Under the pieces are notes generated by a model, which saw only the letters and a program-made list of their open reading frames with translations, searched no databases and was not told the DNA's origin. DNA of 64,000 nt, from positions 1,362,281 to 1,426,280 of the forward strand of contig SSBO01000013.1 in NCBI GenBank assembly GCA_005281725.1. The letters run 5' to 3'. This stretch comes from Wuchereria bancrofti (taxonomy: Eukaryota; Nematoda; Chromadorea; Rhabditida; Onchocercidae). Every line of letters starts with the position of its first letter. Within the stretch, counting starts at the first letter, position 1. Of this stretch, positions 41,501 through 53,500 are shown one piece after another. The translations under genes were made by a program, and so were the position numbers.

Positions 41501-44500
41501 CAATATTTTAAATAACGTTTGAAAAATTTATTAAACGATAATTTATTTGAGTAAGAAAGAAAATTTTAAATAATTTCAAATATTAATACTGATGTTTTCT
41601 TCAATTCTTTCATCATCATTCGCCATCATTTTTATGCTTGTGTTTTAATTGTCATTTAGCATTACTTTCTATTATTGTTTATAATAATAAGTGTAATTTA
41701 TTAGAAAAATTTTTGTTAATATTTTGTAATTATTTTTTTTAAATTGAATATAATTTACGAATAAAAATATTTAAATTTGACATTCCTATAATTATTATTC
41801 ATACATTAATAACAAATAATATTAGTTATATTATTTTTGAAGGAAAAAATAAAAATTTATAAGAAAATTTCAATTATACAAAAATAAGCAAAAAAAAAAG
41901 AAAAAATTGATAAATTGAAATTCATTTAATCTTTTTTGAAGCAAAAAATAAAGTTTAAAAACAATTAAATTTTTTTCAAAAAAACTAAAAAGATGGTGTA
42001 AATTTACTGATGTAGTTTCAAAGTGTATCACTTCAAATGGTTGCGCTTTTTTCCGTCGTACGCTTGTGATCATTTCAATATTTTCACGTCGATGTTGCAA
42101 CGCATTAAACCACTTTTTTGCGCTTCGTTCATTTTCCGCATCAAATTCTATTTTACGTCTATCAACGCTGCATAAAAAATAAAATAAAATGAAAGCATTT
42201 AGTAAATTGGTGAGATTAAGGTGATAGAAAAGGTAAAGTGAGAAAAAATGAATGGGGAAATCAAATAGGAAATGAAATTTTGCACTGAAATCGCTATTAC
42301 TATTTCTTTTTGTTTTTTATTTAAACAAATGGAATGTAAATACTTGAATCATTTAATTAAATATAATATTGATTATTAGATTTGTTTGTTCATTTGTTGA
42401 AATTTCTTCACGTTTTAATTTAGTTTAAAAAGGGTTTTATTTAATTTTAATTTAATTTGAATTCCTTTTTCTTCTTCTTTTCCAAATTAAATTAAATTAC
42501 AAAGCAAGAAATAAGTTTTATGACCAAAAAATAAGAAATAATTTCCTAATTAGAATAAGGAATGAAAAATATCTTATTTAAATTAAAAAACAAGAAATGA
42601 TTTATTTTCCATCTTTTAAACTAATATCCTGTAAAAGTATACTAATTCAATAATATAATAGCAAAATTCATTCGTGTATTAATTCAAGATTTTTTTAGTT
42701 TAATTGTAGAAATTAAATTAAATTCCTTTTAAACTTTAAACTCAAACAAATAAATTTCCAACCATATAAAATGTAATTTAAATTTTACCTAATTTTGTTG
42801 AAAGGTAAATTAATCCGTTTTAGCTGCCAGCATAAACACAGAAAAAACTTGTTCTAAGTCATTATAGGATATTAAGGTTAATAAATTAACGTTATTTAAG
42901 CAAACTAGTATTGTTTTTCAGTTTTTACGTAACAACTAACTTTTTTCACATTTTTTTTTTAAACTATAAAATAATATGTTTAAAATCAGTGTGCAAAAAT
43001 TTTTGAATTCATTTGCTAAAATCATTTGCATTTTCTCATAAATATGTATAATAAATTAATAATTAACACTAAGTAATATAAATATTTGATTCGTTTTTAT
43101 ATCATATTATATTGGGAGAAAAAAGTTGTTTTTTTATCCTTTTTTTGGTTATTTTTAGATCCTTTTAATCTTTTTAAATTTTTTTTTAAATCTAATTTTT
43201 TATTTTTTTTTAAAAATTGAGAGAAAAGCAATAATTATTTTATCATTTTAACTAATATTTCTTTAGTTTAGCTAATGCTATGCTTATTTTAATTAACATT
43301 TGGAAAAAAATATTATTGTTTTTAATGAATGCTAACAACATGGTTAGATTATTGTCAAATTGTTATTTCACTCATTAATCTTTTGTGTAACAAACAAAAC
43401 GGAGTAACAATCATATCATTAAAAATCACTAATTGCAAAGTTCTATTCAAAGCTTTATCCATCGACTGCAAAAAGGTTTTACATTATGCTATTGCTTATA
43501 TTTTAATTGCTCGTAATATTTACATATTTATTACACATATATTTTGCTAATTATTCCTATCATTTCTAATATTAAAAGTAGTAATATGCAATTATCTAAT
43601 AATATTTGGTAATAAGTTAAAAAAGAAAAAATAGCTGCTGAATAAGTTAGAAATTAATTGATAATTCGATCACTTCTAACATGTTTGATTTACATAATAA
43701 AATAATTAGAAATAGAATTGAAATTTTAACTTTGTTTAATTTATTTGATTTTAGTTCAAATAACGTATTTATATGTATATAGCATAAATAATTTAATCTA
43801 ATGGAAATTATTCATTTAATTTTTTTAAAGTTATGATCTAACGATATAGATAAGTTAATTTTTATGTGATTAATGATAATCATTTATCTTTTATTTTTAA
43901 TTAATTTTTTTTGGTAACAATTGTATTTTTCTTGAAATGCGCCATAATTGATGCGTAAAAGGTCTTAAAAATTTTATTGTTTGTAAAAAATTTGCCTGAA
44001 AATAAAAATTAAAATGCCTTCGTTTTTTGGACATTTTAAAAATTGCAAATATTTTTGACATTTCGTCTTTTTCTTTTTGTTGTTGAAATGATTGTGGTTG
44101 TTCTATTTTAGACGTGAATGGCGTACGCAAAAAATGTGTAAAACATTTTTCAGCTAAGTAAATATTAAATTAATACTAACTATTAAGTATTGTCATAAAA
44201 TTATTATGCGCTAGAAATTCTTTGAAATAAACATGAAATATCATTTGATCTAAATCTCACCCAAACATCTTGCCCAAAAAAAAAAGTCACACTTCGATTT
44301 CTGTTGTATTACTTCTATTTTATTATATTTGATTGGAGTTAATTTTTAATATTCATTGAAAAATAAAATATGCCTTACTAACAAAGAGTTCAATTAAAAT
44401 TGAAAGGTATTTACCTTTCTTAAAATGAATCGAATATCCTGATTAAATTTATTAAGTTTCTCTAAGAAAACAAAAATTTTCAAATTTTCAAAATATTTCT

Positions 44501-46012
44501 CAACATTACTTATGCCATATTTCATTTTGATATATCAAGGAAATAAATTACAGTTTTGTCCATTGATTTTCATTTCAAGTTTGAAAATTTCTCACAAAGA
44601 AATGTGAAAAGATTATAATTTTAAATTATTGTTAGGAAATGATAATTTTAAGAAATATCAATTTGTTTCCTTAAAAAAATTCATTATTTTATTTTTAAAT
44701 CGCTTTTCTTTTTTTTTTTTAAAAAGAGAAATATTATTATTAGCCAATCAGCTAATTTTTTTTTTTTTGAATTAAAATTTCTTAGTATCATCAAAATAAG
44801 AATTCTTTTCTTCAACCGATACAAATGTAATTCTCAAAAAAATAAAAAAAAATACATTTAATTTTGAAAAAGCTTAAATTTTATAAAAAATGACAAAAAA
44901 AAACAAAAATCCTTTTTTTTTTTCTCCCATTCAAAAAGAAGAATAAGTCAATTTAATAAATTAAAATAATTAAAAAGTTTTTTTTTCTTCAATTTGCAAC
45001 GAATCATTTTAAAAAAAATAAAAAAAGGAAAAAAAGAAGGCCAAACACAACTACTAGGCTCTTTTCTTTTTTTCTCATATACCAAGAAAAAAATTTTTAG
45101 TTTCAAAAAAAAAAGGACAAAAACAAAAAAAAATTTTAAACTAAAAAATTAAAATATGAAATTAAAACATACTGAATGATGAATTCAGTTTCGGAATTTT
45201 CACCTAATGTGCATGCGGCATGATCTAATACTATTTGCTCCAATGGTTTTTTCTTCTTCACAAAATCCATTTCATCCTTGTATGATATTAGCAAATTTTT
45301 ACATTCTTCCAATGCAAAAAACATTCGTTTTCGTGATTTTAATAATGAAAATGCTAAAATTAACAACAATAATTCATTTTATTTTTTAAATAGAAAAAAG
45401 TTAAAAATTTTAAAAACATTTTTTCCTTGCCTTTCTTAATTTTATTTAAACTAACATTTTAAAATGATCGAATTTTTTTTTGCGTTGTTTTGTTCTGCAT
45501 TTTTAAATTTGTTCAGATATCAAGAAAAAAGAAAAAAAAATAGAAAGGAAAAAGCAAAGATTAAACATTTTAAATGTTGTAATTCTTTTAATATTAAAAT
45601 TAATTTGAAAAAAAAAAATTGAAATGAAATGATTGCTACAATTCTTTTTAGAAAAAAAAAGAGAAGTAAGTATTATTGATGAAAATTTTTATCGCCAAAA
45701 AATAAACAAAATTTTCTTAAGCTAAATTCATATTGAATTATACATTGAAAAATTTTAAATTTTTGTCGAAATTAATATTTTTCTAGTACAAATTAACGAA
45801 AAATACGTATTAAGCATTTGTTATTATGCGTTATTTTCCTTTCTTTTTTTTTGATTGCTATGTAAATAAAGACTATGTTTAAATGTTGAGTAAAATACTG
45901 TCATACAATAAAATTTAGTTTATATTAATTTATACCTACCTCCACTATTTGTTTTAACATAGAGATAACCGATAATTGAATACCAGGTTTGATTTTGTGA
46001 CATTGATACCAT
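23545..46012 (-). CDS. tbc-2: TBC1D2-like RabGAP with C-terminal beta-propeller
   Basis: A gene of about 25 exons over 22 kb encodes roughly 1,140 residues: PH domain, linker, coiled coil, TBC domain, propeller-like repeats. PH, coiled coil and TBC in that order is the layout of TBC1D2/Armus and worm TBC-2, GAPs that switch off endosomal Rab GTPases, so that is the expected role. Most junctions were checked by phase and agree. Exons 6 and 9 lack an obvious AG acceptor, and the 3' ends of exons 8 and 24 are best guesses. Exon 25 ends at G|GTAAAT; joined to the acceptor at 23552 it gives a stop at 23545. Exons 10-12 appear twice because of an assembly overlap. The usual TBC1D2 protein ends soon after the TBC domain, so about 350 further residues are unusual. 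Parts are described separately below. Confidence 0.8.
24132..28500 (-). CDS. tbc-2: TBC gene exons 19-25: beta-propeller-like region
   Basis: Seven exons follow the TBC domain in frame: 28500-28348 (ERSRFPTIEVVTFSKD, FICAGHQTKGIIIRF), 27859-27756 (GGIAYVSLLSGYIVALQI), 27558-27453 (LLYKDEFLYAALASGVLTIF), 26192-26056 (IIDDTLWLATACKVTVICM), 25581-25384 (SYGVWIATAHSQVLQLW), 25024 to about 24872 (EITSVMCVRKQLWIGTVDG) and 24334-24132. The recurring pattern (hydrophobic-LW-I-GT/AT, then a strand) is that of the degenerate WD40-like propellers in JIP3/JIP4 and ARHGEF10 proteins. No start codon context or trans-splice site was seen before exon 19, so it is read as part of the TBC protein. Phases agree through exon 25. 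The region may bind partners such as small GTPases or motors; that is inference only. The parent of the decayed copy at 10-20 kb includes exons 16-23. Confidence 0.75.
29000..33387 (-). CDS. tbc-2: TBC gene exons 13-18: Rab-GAP TBC domain
   Basis: The full TBC domain is present. Exon 13 (33387-33226) holds the arginine-finger motif as RTGVPGDLRPTIW. Exon 14 (32963-32874) has TLDLLRTLPGNIHFMSPTC. Exon 15 (32108-31905) holds the glutamine finger in PIIGYCQGMNFIAGTAM. Exon 16 (31508-31377) has LNWFLALFYDAVPFQ. Exon 17 (29945-29766) has RIWDCFLLDGTKVLFRFALA. Exon 18 (29134-29000) has LAFDTMQPFPSRSEIEHKQ then a basic helix. All junctions are phase 0 and every exon has canonical sites. With both fingers intact the domain should be an active GAP of the dual-finger type. 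Part of exon 18 is repeated at 29241-29294 by a 159-bp assembly overlap (29081-29239 equals 29241-29399). Confidence 0.93.
29081..29399. repeat. Short assembly overlap at N 29240
   Basis: 159 bp (29081-29239) recur exactly at 29241-29399. The overlap contains the beginning of TBC exon 18. Confidence 0.9.
30189..30305. other. Conserved intronic palindromic element, copy in intact gene
   Basis: This lies in the 1.4-kb intron between TBC-domain exons 16 and 17. It is the counterpart of 17681-17797, differing at one base (30200 G versus T). It has the same interlocked inverted repeats and the same local rise in G+C. The sequence after it (A/T homopolymers and exon-16 intron) has diverged normally. 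Confidence 0.65.
32425..32733. repeat. Short assembly overlap at N 32579
   Basis: 154 bp (32425-32578) recur exactly at 32580-32733, inside the intron between exons 14 and 15. Confidence 0.9.
33944..37108. repeat. Assembly overlap: 33944-35525 equals 35527-37108
   Basis: Exact 1582-bp repeat around the N at 35526. Read literally it would duplicate three coding exons of the TBC gene. Base identity and the N junction point to unmerged contig ends. Confidence 0.93.
35822..37653 (-). CDS. tbc-2: TBC gene exons 9-12: coiled coil and pre-TBC region
   Basis: Exon 9 (about 37653-37519) encodes a helical stretch with LNSEVIRLLKRCAAQQKQ; its acceptor is unclear (TTTTTTTTTTCG where CAG is expected). 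Exon 10 (36958-36820) encodes LNEMLMEDLNNFKREYVFLL, a signature-like block of TBC1D2 proteins. Exon 11 (36467-36397) has HKKRVIDLLNEARAID. Exon 12 (36011-35822) has FGNYLDIFGFQRSFADEE and the helix leading into the TBC domain (HRIAWKRYLYN). Phases from exon 9 to 13 agree. A second, identical set of exons 10-12 at 35237-35375, 34814-34884 and 34239-34428 comes from the assembly overlap and should not be counted. Confidence 0.8.
38270..41049 (-). CDS. tbc-2: TBC gene exons 4-8: linker and start of coiled coil
   Basis: Exon 4 (41049-40935) is acidic, starting SESDYDENNCAKESG. Exon 5 (40808-40747) is Ser/Pro-rich (SSTRSEPSILPSFG). Exon 6 (about 39512-39385) encodes LPEKLFGYDGRGDKW and ends at AG|GTGCTT. 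Exon 7 (39114-39028) is Ser/Asp-rich. Exon 8 (38411 to about 38270 or 38285) begins the helical region with YQQNELNWLRAIINRQKAK. Junctions 4-5, 6-7 and 7-8 agree in phase. Exon 6 is open upstream only to a TAA at 39513-39515, and no AG acceptor lies between that stop and the coding sequence. This implies a sequence error, a missed small exon or a non-canonical site. Confidence 0.65.
39720..40080. repeat. Degenerate tandem repeat of AATGATAAATATG type
   Basis: About 350 bases are built from loose variations of AATGATAAATATG and AATGATAAGTATG. The tract explains the 129-codon minus-strand open frame rich in Ser-Leu-Tyr-His-Ile, which is therefore not a gene. It sits in intron 5 of the TBC gene. 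Confidence 0.7.
41227..41390. repeat. Degenerate tandem repeat, about 30-33 bp unit
   Basis: Roughly five imperfect units contain ATTAACCGGATTATTG then TTAGCATGCTAAATG, or the variant TTAATACCGGAATATTG. The tract lies in intron 3 of the TBC gene. Confidence 0.7.
42008..46012 (-). CDS. tbc-2: TBC gene exons 1-3: PH domain
   Basis: Exon 1 (46012-45940) encodes MVSMSQNQTWYSIIGYLYVK, where GYL is the usual PH strand 1. Exon 2 (45353-45173) carries SRKRMFFALEECKNLLISY and DHAACTLGENSETEFII. Exon 3 (42167-42008) carries VDRRKIEFDAENERSAKKWF, with the conserved Trp of the closing helix, then NALQHRREN. Phases 1 and 2 at the two junctions agree. PH domains of this family bind phosphoinositides or partner proteins and place the protein on endosomes or at cell contacts. 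Intron 2 is about 3 kb. Exon-like open stretches inside it (43.9-44.5 kb) do not fit the frame and are not included. Confidence 0.85.
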
Positions 46013-46050
46013 TGTTTATTTCTTTGATGTGATATTAATGCCTGAAATTA
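46013..46050 (-). promoter_or_regulatory. Likely trans-splice acceptor of the TBC gene
   Basis: A TAATTTCAG site ends at 46042, 29 bases upstream of the start codon at 46012-46010. The intervening bases do not extend the coding frame usefully. In a nematode this is where a spliced leader would be added, and it fixes the 5' end of the gene. Its use is inferred. Confidence 0.45.
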
Positions 46051-46890
46051 TATTGTTTTTTTATTTGACTTAAAAAAAATAAAACGATTTTTGTAGCGGT
46101 TAAAAATTCAATTACACGTTTAATTACATTTTTACAGTAACGAAATGCTAATTTTATCTAATTAGGCTTCTACTCATTACTTAAATTTTAGCATTCAAGT
46201 ATTCCTAGTAAATTTATTTAAATTTTGTTTTTCCAGTACTACATTTATTAGGGAAAACCTTATTAATCACAAAACTTATTACATAGGTATTTACTGGTGA
46301 TAAATAATAATTGATAAAAACATGTAGTGATACAGTTAGCGTTTACCAAACAATTTATTTATTTACTAATTTTTTTTGTTTCAATCAATTATTACCTGAA
46401 CTGTAATTAAAAGCGTTGTAATTCTTTGTTTCAATTTATTTGAAGCTTAAATATATTTTATAGAAATTTAAATTAGTTAAGATAGTATCAATAGGATAGG
46501 TCACTTAAATAATAATTGCTGATAATCACTGCTAGTACTGATAGTAAATGATAACAAAAATAAAAAATAATAATCTACTAATGTGATAACTTTGGTGATA
46601 ACTGTAATTTCTCATTCTTCCAGCTTACTTATTCTTATCATTAAAAACAATAATTCACTTTTTTTTTACTGCAATTAAAATTGGAAAAAATAATTCTTCT
46701 TAAAAATAATTTTTCTTATACATTAACAAATATCAAACACATCGATAAAAACAAACCAATAAGAACTATCAATAAATATCGTTTAAATAGCAATTTTAAA
46801 AAAATTGGAAGATTTTCCACATTTTTTTTTTTGAGTGAGAGCTAGCATTGTTATGAAGCAGCTATACTAACATATTTTTGAGATAGCTTT

Positions 46891-47578
46891 TCATTCACTC
46901 ATTCCATTCATTCATTCCATTCACTCCACTCATTCATTCATTCACTCATTCATTCATTCATTCATTCATTCCATTCATTCCATTCATTCCATTCATTCCA
47001 TTCATTCCATTCATTCCATTCATTCCATTCACTCCATTCATTCCATTCATTCCATTCATTCATTCATTCATTCATTCATTCATTCATTCATTCATTCATT
47101 CATTCATTCATTCATTCATTCCATTCATTCCATTCATTCCATTCATTCCATTCATTCCATTCATTCCATTCATTCCATTCATTCCATTCATTCCATTCAT
47201 TCCATTCATTCATTCATTCATTCATTCATTCATTCATTCATTCATTCATTCATTCATTCATTCATTCATTCCATTCATTCCATTCATTCCATTCATTCCA
47301 TTCATTCCATTCATTCCATTCATTCCATTCATTCCATTCATTCCATTCATTCCATTCATTCATTCATTCATTCATTCATTCATTCATTCATTCATTCATT
47401 CATTCATTCATTCATTCATTCCATTCATTCCATTCATTCCATTCATTCCATTCATTCCATTCATTCCATTCATTCCATTCATTCCATTCATTCATTCATT
47501 CCATTCATTCATTCCATTCATTCCATTCATTCATTCCATTCATGCCACTCATTCATTGATTCATTCATTCATTCATTA
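46891..47578. repeat. CATTC-type satellite with 150-bp higher-order period
   Basis: An uninterrupted array of ATTC tetramers and CATTCATTC nonamers. Blocks of about 15 tetramers alternate with blocks of about ten nonamers. The change from tetramers to nonamers occurs at about 47119, 47269 and 47419, exactly 150 bases apart. The edges contain degenerate units (CACTC, GCCACTC). Short reads could not resolve its true length, so copy number is uncertain. Confidence 0.9.
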
Positions 47579-50500
47579 AAATTTTAATTTCTATTCAGTA
47601 TCAATGTAAATATAAACATAAATATAAATACAAATTACAATCAAAAATATAAATAAAATTATGATTACAAATATAAATATGAATACAAATATAAGTGAAA
47701 ATATAAGCACAAATAAAAATTTGTAAAAATACTTAATTAGCAATGATGATATTTGATAGAATTATTGTATTTAATCTTAAAGAAATATCATAGCATAGAT
47801 AATTGGTAATGATTAGAGAATGATTATTTATGAATGTTCATTTTGGTACTAATTAAATATAATCACAGGAAAACAATTCTAGTACATATGTTAAATAATT
47901 ATTAAATTAAAATTAACACTAAATATAATAGCATAGATACTTATTTAAAGCATAATAATAAGCTTATTTATATATTTCGATTAAAACTTTTAAGCTGAAA
48001 AAACATAATAGCAAATACAATGTGATATTGCGCATGTTAATAAAAAAAATTTTTTTTTTTGCTTTACCATCTGATCAAATTAATCGAAATCGAATTGAAG
48101 AAATCATCATTTTTATATTTATTACACCTTGCATTAGGTAAATAAACCATTAAATGAATGTTTCGATCAATTTTAAAATTGATTAATTATAAATGCTAGA
48201 AGGAAAATTTAATAATTAAAAAGTGTTATTAAAATGTTGGCTTTGAAAATACAAAATTTTTTCTTGCATAATGAAAAATTATCTATAATTACTATTTATC
48301 AGTGTTTTAAATGATTTTAAATTTTGTAATTATTTTACAAATTTTTTGTTCAATATTTGTTTTCAGCATGATATGACAATAATAGAAAAAAATAAGTCAG
48401 CTAATAATTGTTAGAGCAAAAGAATAAAATTAAAATGGATAATAATGTCAAAGTTACATTTACCAGTTTGTTAATTAATATTGTTACTTTATGCTTATTT
48501 AGCTTTTCCTATTTTTTCTATTTGTAATATTCTTAATTTTGCTTCATAAATGTTTGATTAAATTAAATTAATGCATAAATGTTTTCCAAAAAATAAAACA
48601 ATGGAATAAAGAAGTGTAATGTTACTTTTATTAATTATAGCTTCGGATGAAAATCGAAAATTTCAATTTTCATTATGGAAATGTTACATGAGTCTTTAGA
48701 GAAGTAATAACATTATTCATAGTATTTTTCCTATTTTAACAAAAAAAGAGAAATTATTAGATTCAGAATTAAAAAATAATTTTTAAATCTCTTTTTTATA
48801 AGTTTTAATTAATCTAATTAGCAATGATTAATCTTAATCATTTGCTGATAATTTGTTTTTATTTTATCAAAAACTGCACAACTTTTTTTTGCCGTGCTTT
48901 GATAATTTTTCCATTCATTTCCAAAAATCAATAAAAATTTTCCGGAAATCGAAACATGTGAAATTCGTTCTTGTTTTACTTTCATAACTTTCTGAATCCA
49001 ATGCTATAATCGATTTAAATAAGAAAATAAAAAACGAAAAGTTAAAAAAGTGACCACTTATATTTTTCTTTTACAAGAACTGATGGGATTTTACAAAAAT
49101 AGCACTTCACAGTCAATATTTTTCCATGGGAGTAATAAAAAGTGAAAGGCAAATTTACTTTCCCATAATTTTTGTTCTTCAATTTTTAAAACTTGATGAG
49201 ATTGTACGAGTGAAGTCGAAATTTCAATTCACATGTTTTGTCTTTGTTATATTTTACGCAGCTTTTTTTTGTGATGCAATTTTTATTTATTTATTTTTTT
49301 TTTTGTAACATTCTAAAAAACATTTTTTGAAATCAAAATTTTTAATAGTTTATTAACATTTCTTCCAGTGAAATAACCTAATATGGAAATTTTTGATAAA
49401 TAAAAAACAAAATATCGCTGAGAAATAAAATTTTCTACTTAATATAAGAATAAATTAAGACTGATTAAGTTTCACTTCAAGAAAGAAGAAAGGAGTAATG
49501 AAAAGCTTTTAAATATTAGCCAAACTGGTGGTATAAGTAAGTATTTACCTATTGGGCACGTTGAATTTGATACGGGATAGTTGATTTGTTATGTTCATTT
49601 CAAAGTTTTATTAATTCTTGTTGCCTTTTTTCGTTACTTTAAATTTATAAATTTGTTACTTTAAAGGACTATTAATATTTTATTTTATTAATATTTATTA
49701 ATTAAAAATAAAATGGCGAAGATAGTTGATCTTTACTCACTGAATGTCATTTTTAAAATAAATTCGCTGTTACTTTGTTTGTTTATTACAATTTACTTAT
49801 TACATTATATATACTTATTTATTATTTATTAAAAGCAAATTTTGGTAAATTTGAATCTTTTATCACATTTATGCAATCCAGTTATTAACTCAAAATTAAA
49901 AAATTCCATTTAATGATGCAATATAGTTAGAAAGTTCTAATATAAAATGCTGAAACATTGATGAAACTTTGAAATGATGCTAATTGAAGCAACTTTGATC
50001 CATTGTATCATATTAAATCAAATGCTAAAGTAATCCATTAAATTGTTAATTCTAGATTATTTTCAAATTAATTTTTATTTACAAAGAGCTATAATAAAAA
50101 ATATCATATTAAATTGGCAGAGTTTCCAAAATTTATTTCTGCATTAGCTATCCTTTTTTTGTTAATTTCTAGATTTCACATCTGACACTTTAATTCGCTG
50201 ATACATATTAGGTGTAACTATGACAACAAATGGCTCGATATGATTAGACTGTTGCGTTGAATATTTTGCTTAAATTCCAATTGCTTTTTTGATTAAATTT
50301 TTATTATAATGGAAGCAGTGTACCAGAATGAAACTATACCAAGCGTGTAATTCAGGAATAAAAAAAAAATTCTTGTATAGAATTCCAAAAATTTTGGTTA
50401 TGGAACGATATCATCTTTAAAACCTTAATTCTAAATTTGGAATCAGTGGCTAATTTTTATCGCTCAAATTACGTCATAGCAGAGCTAAATCAAGGACCAA

Positions 50501-53500
50501 AAATTAATAAATGGTATTTAAATTACACATGACATAATGTATACGGAATTTAAAGTTAAACAAATAGTATTTGTGTAATATAACTGATCTTTAGATTTAT
50601 TATACAGCTGATTAGTGCTAATATTTTGATAGTATCACGAAATAACTAATCATTTCTGACTAGAGTAATTACTTGAAATCACATTTCACATCCAAAAGTT
50701 ATGTTCAAAAATTAAGTGCAATTTTCCTTCAGTGTAATACAGTAGTTAATTAAAGCATTTTCTTTTATTGAAATAGATAAATTTGAAATTCAAAATTTAT
50801 GAATTCAAATAATGAAAGGCATAATCTTCCTTTTTCTTTTGAAACATCTTATCAGATTTCTTGTCATTTAATACAAATGAAATATAAGCGTGATTAATCA
50901 CAAAAGTTTTTTTTTCTTATGGAATTTCAATTAGTATTTTCCAAATTTGATAATTTTATGTCCATCTTAACTTGAATGTAAACAATTTAACATCTCCTTT
51001 TAACGTAAATAAAATATGCATGCCTACATTAAAGCTAATTACAATTGCTATAAATTATGTTCCAAGATTATAAGCTAAAATTCACAATAATAGCAAAAAT
51101 TGGATAATTTGTTGCACACGTACATGCATATAAGATTTTGCATGCATGCATTATTCTGTAAGCATTGTCTTCAGTGGTTATTTCATTGCAGGCCAATAAA
51201 GTTAATTTTACAATTTTTGTACTAAAATAAAGTTATTCCGATTGAGCTTTCTATTTTCGATATAAATAATTAATAATTCATTAATAACAGATGAATGATT
51301 CTCTTCATTTAATTGTTCAGTTTATTATATAAGATTTACCAAATGGATGTATTCAAAATATTTAGCGAAAAAGTGAAAAAAAATACTGAAATGGCAAAAT
51401 CAAATTTAATTCTAAATTATTCCGTTCAATTAAAAAATTTACAAGTTTACAGTATTATATATGACATTTATTTATCATAATGAAATTCTTTTTTTAACTA
51501 AATATACTTCTGTTATCAACTGCCATGAATTTCGAACACGTAACATTTACTTATAGATAAAGTTTTTTTTTTTTTTTTGAAAGGTTATATTAGTAAAATA
51601 ATAAACAGAATATCTTCCTTTCAGTATTAACTCTATTTTTCTTCATGTTTTTTTTTTTTAGAACACATTCTGGTTGCAGTGAACCATATTATATTTATGT
51701 AGCTTTAAGCGTAGTACTTTTTATTACGTACGTATAACAATATGTCATTAAAAGTGATATTTTTTTTTCGAATGTGATCGATCTAAAGCTTTGCTTTATG
51801 GTCACAGATAAATATAATAATGATTTTCTCTACTCATTAAAATTAATATTTTAATGATAATTATAAAAGTTTTATCAATGCTCTAATTTTTTACCAATCA
51901 GACAATGCTTGGTGCAAATATCATTTAAATTTGGACTATTTGAGAGAAAGATTTTAATCAAACGTTTAATTTAATTATACGTCTACTGGTCAGTATTTGT
52001 TCAGCACTTTCCCGCTACTTAATCTGATTATATTTCATTCTTAAGCAACAATGAAACAATAATAATTGCCATGCAATTCATTTCTTATCCTAAAATTCAT
52101 TTTCAATAGATTTACTTGAAATAAACATAAAGTTTTATTTGCTAATATATTTTTTGAATGCATCAATTTTATTTCTCAATTGAATTTTATTTAAAATTTA
52201 TTCAAAACTAAAATGAATAAATTTACTTGATCTTCTTGAATTCCAAAAAGTGAAATAAAATGCATAAAATAGTTTAAATATGTTGGGCAATAATTTACCC
52301 ATATTTTGCTTTTATTCACAGCTAAAAATTAAAATAAAGACTATTCAATCATAAATTGTTGTGCAATTATTTTCATCATATTATTAATAAATATTGAAAT
52401 GAAAGAAATGATGCATTTAATTATTTTTAAAAAGTGAAAATTACATTTCCTACTTTGGTTCATTTATTTAATTATATCCTTTTTTCTGTTTTCTACGTTT
52501 TTTTTTCATTAATTTCAACTATATTTTATTTTCATTTATTAGTATTTATGGTTTCTTCAGCAACATTTTGTTATATTTTTATATTAACATTTCAATGGGA
52601 TAATAAAATTTTTGTTATTAATAATGCAAAAACATTTCATGGTCTTTTGTAAGTAATAAAATCTAGCTTTTACAAAAATTTTTTGAAGAATATATTAGTT
52701 GCTAATTAATTAAGTAAAATGGTTTATTTTAAAATTTTAGAAGCTCACACTTATTTTTTACTTACAGGTATAGAGGTATAATGTTTTATATCTTACAGCT
52801 ATAAAATTCAGAATTTTTTTTAAAATCAATAAAAATTGAAATAAAACTGATAGAAATTAAATTCTTTCATGGTTAATTTATTAAATTTAAATGAGGCATA
52901 AGTAATTGAATTATTTATTAAATTAGTAATATATAATAGTTTTTCTTTTTTCCTTAGAGTTCAAAAGGTTAAGGAATACTTTTTTTAGACAAAATATTGT
53001 TCCATTTAAAGAGAAATAGTAATTTCTTTTTTTTTTAATTTAGCCAAATTCAATTTAAATGATGCTATTTCATCAAAATACTTCATTTATAAGAAATCAT
53101 TGTTCAAAAAAAAAGGAAAAAGGAAATTGCTATTGGAAGCTAAAAGTAAATTCTTATACATGTTTGTATTCTAATTCATTGAATATCTTTATTAAAAGGA
53201 AAAGAAACAACAAGAATGACAGAGAGGGAAATTAAACTTATTAATTCAATGGCTTTTTTTCAAAACTTTTCAAGTAGCATTAATCTTTTTTCTCTTAAGA
53301 TAAATGATTATTAAATTATGTCACTAAAAAATTTTCTCCATTATTACACCTAAACATTGTTTAATATTTTGAAAAAAAACTATAATGTTATTTCCTTTTT
53401 TCCCCACATTTATTATTATTAATCAAAAAAAGTTAAAATTAAAAGAAAAATAAAAAAAATCATCAATATTGCTACTTCATCTTTTTTTCCTTCTTTCGTC

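Noticed and set aside
46891..47578. CRISPR-like array
   Set aside because: Simple 4-mer and 9-mer satellite without unique spacers, in a eukaryotic genome.
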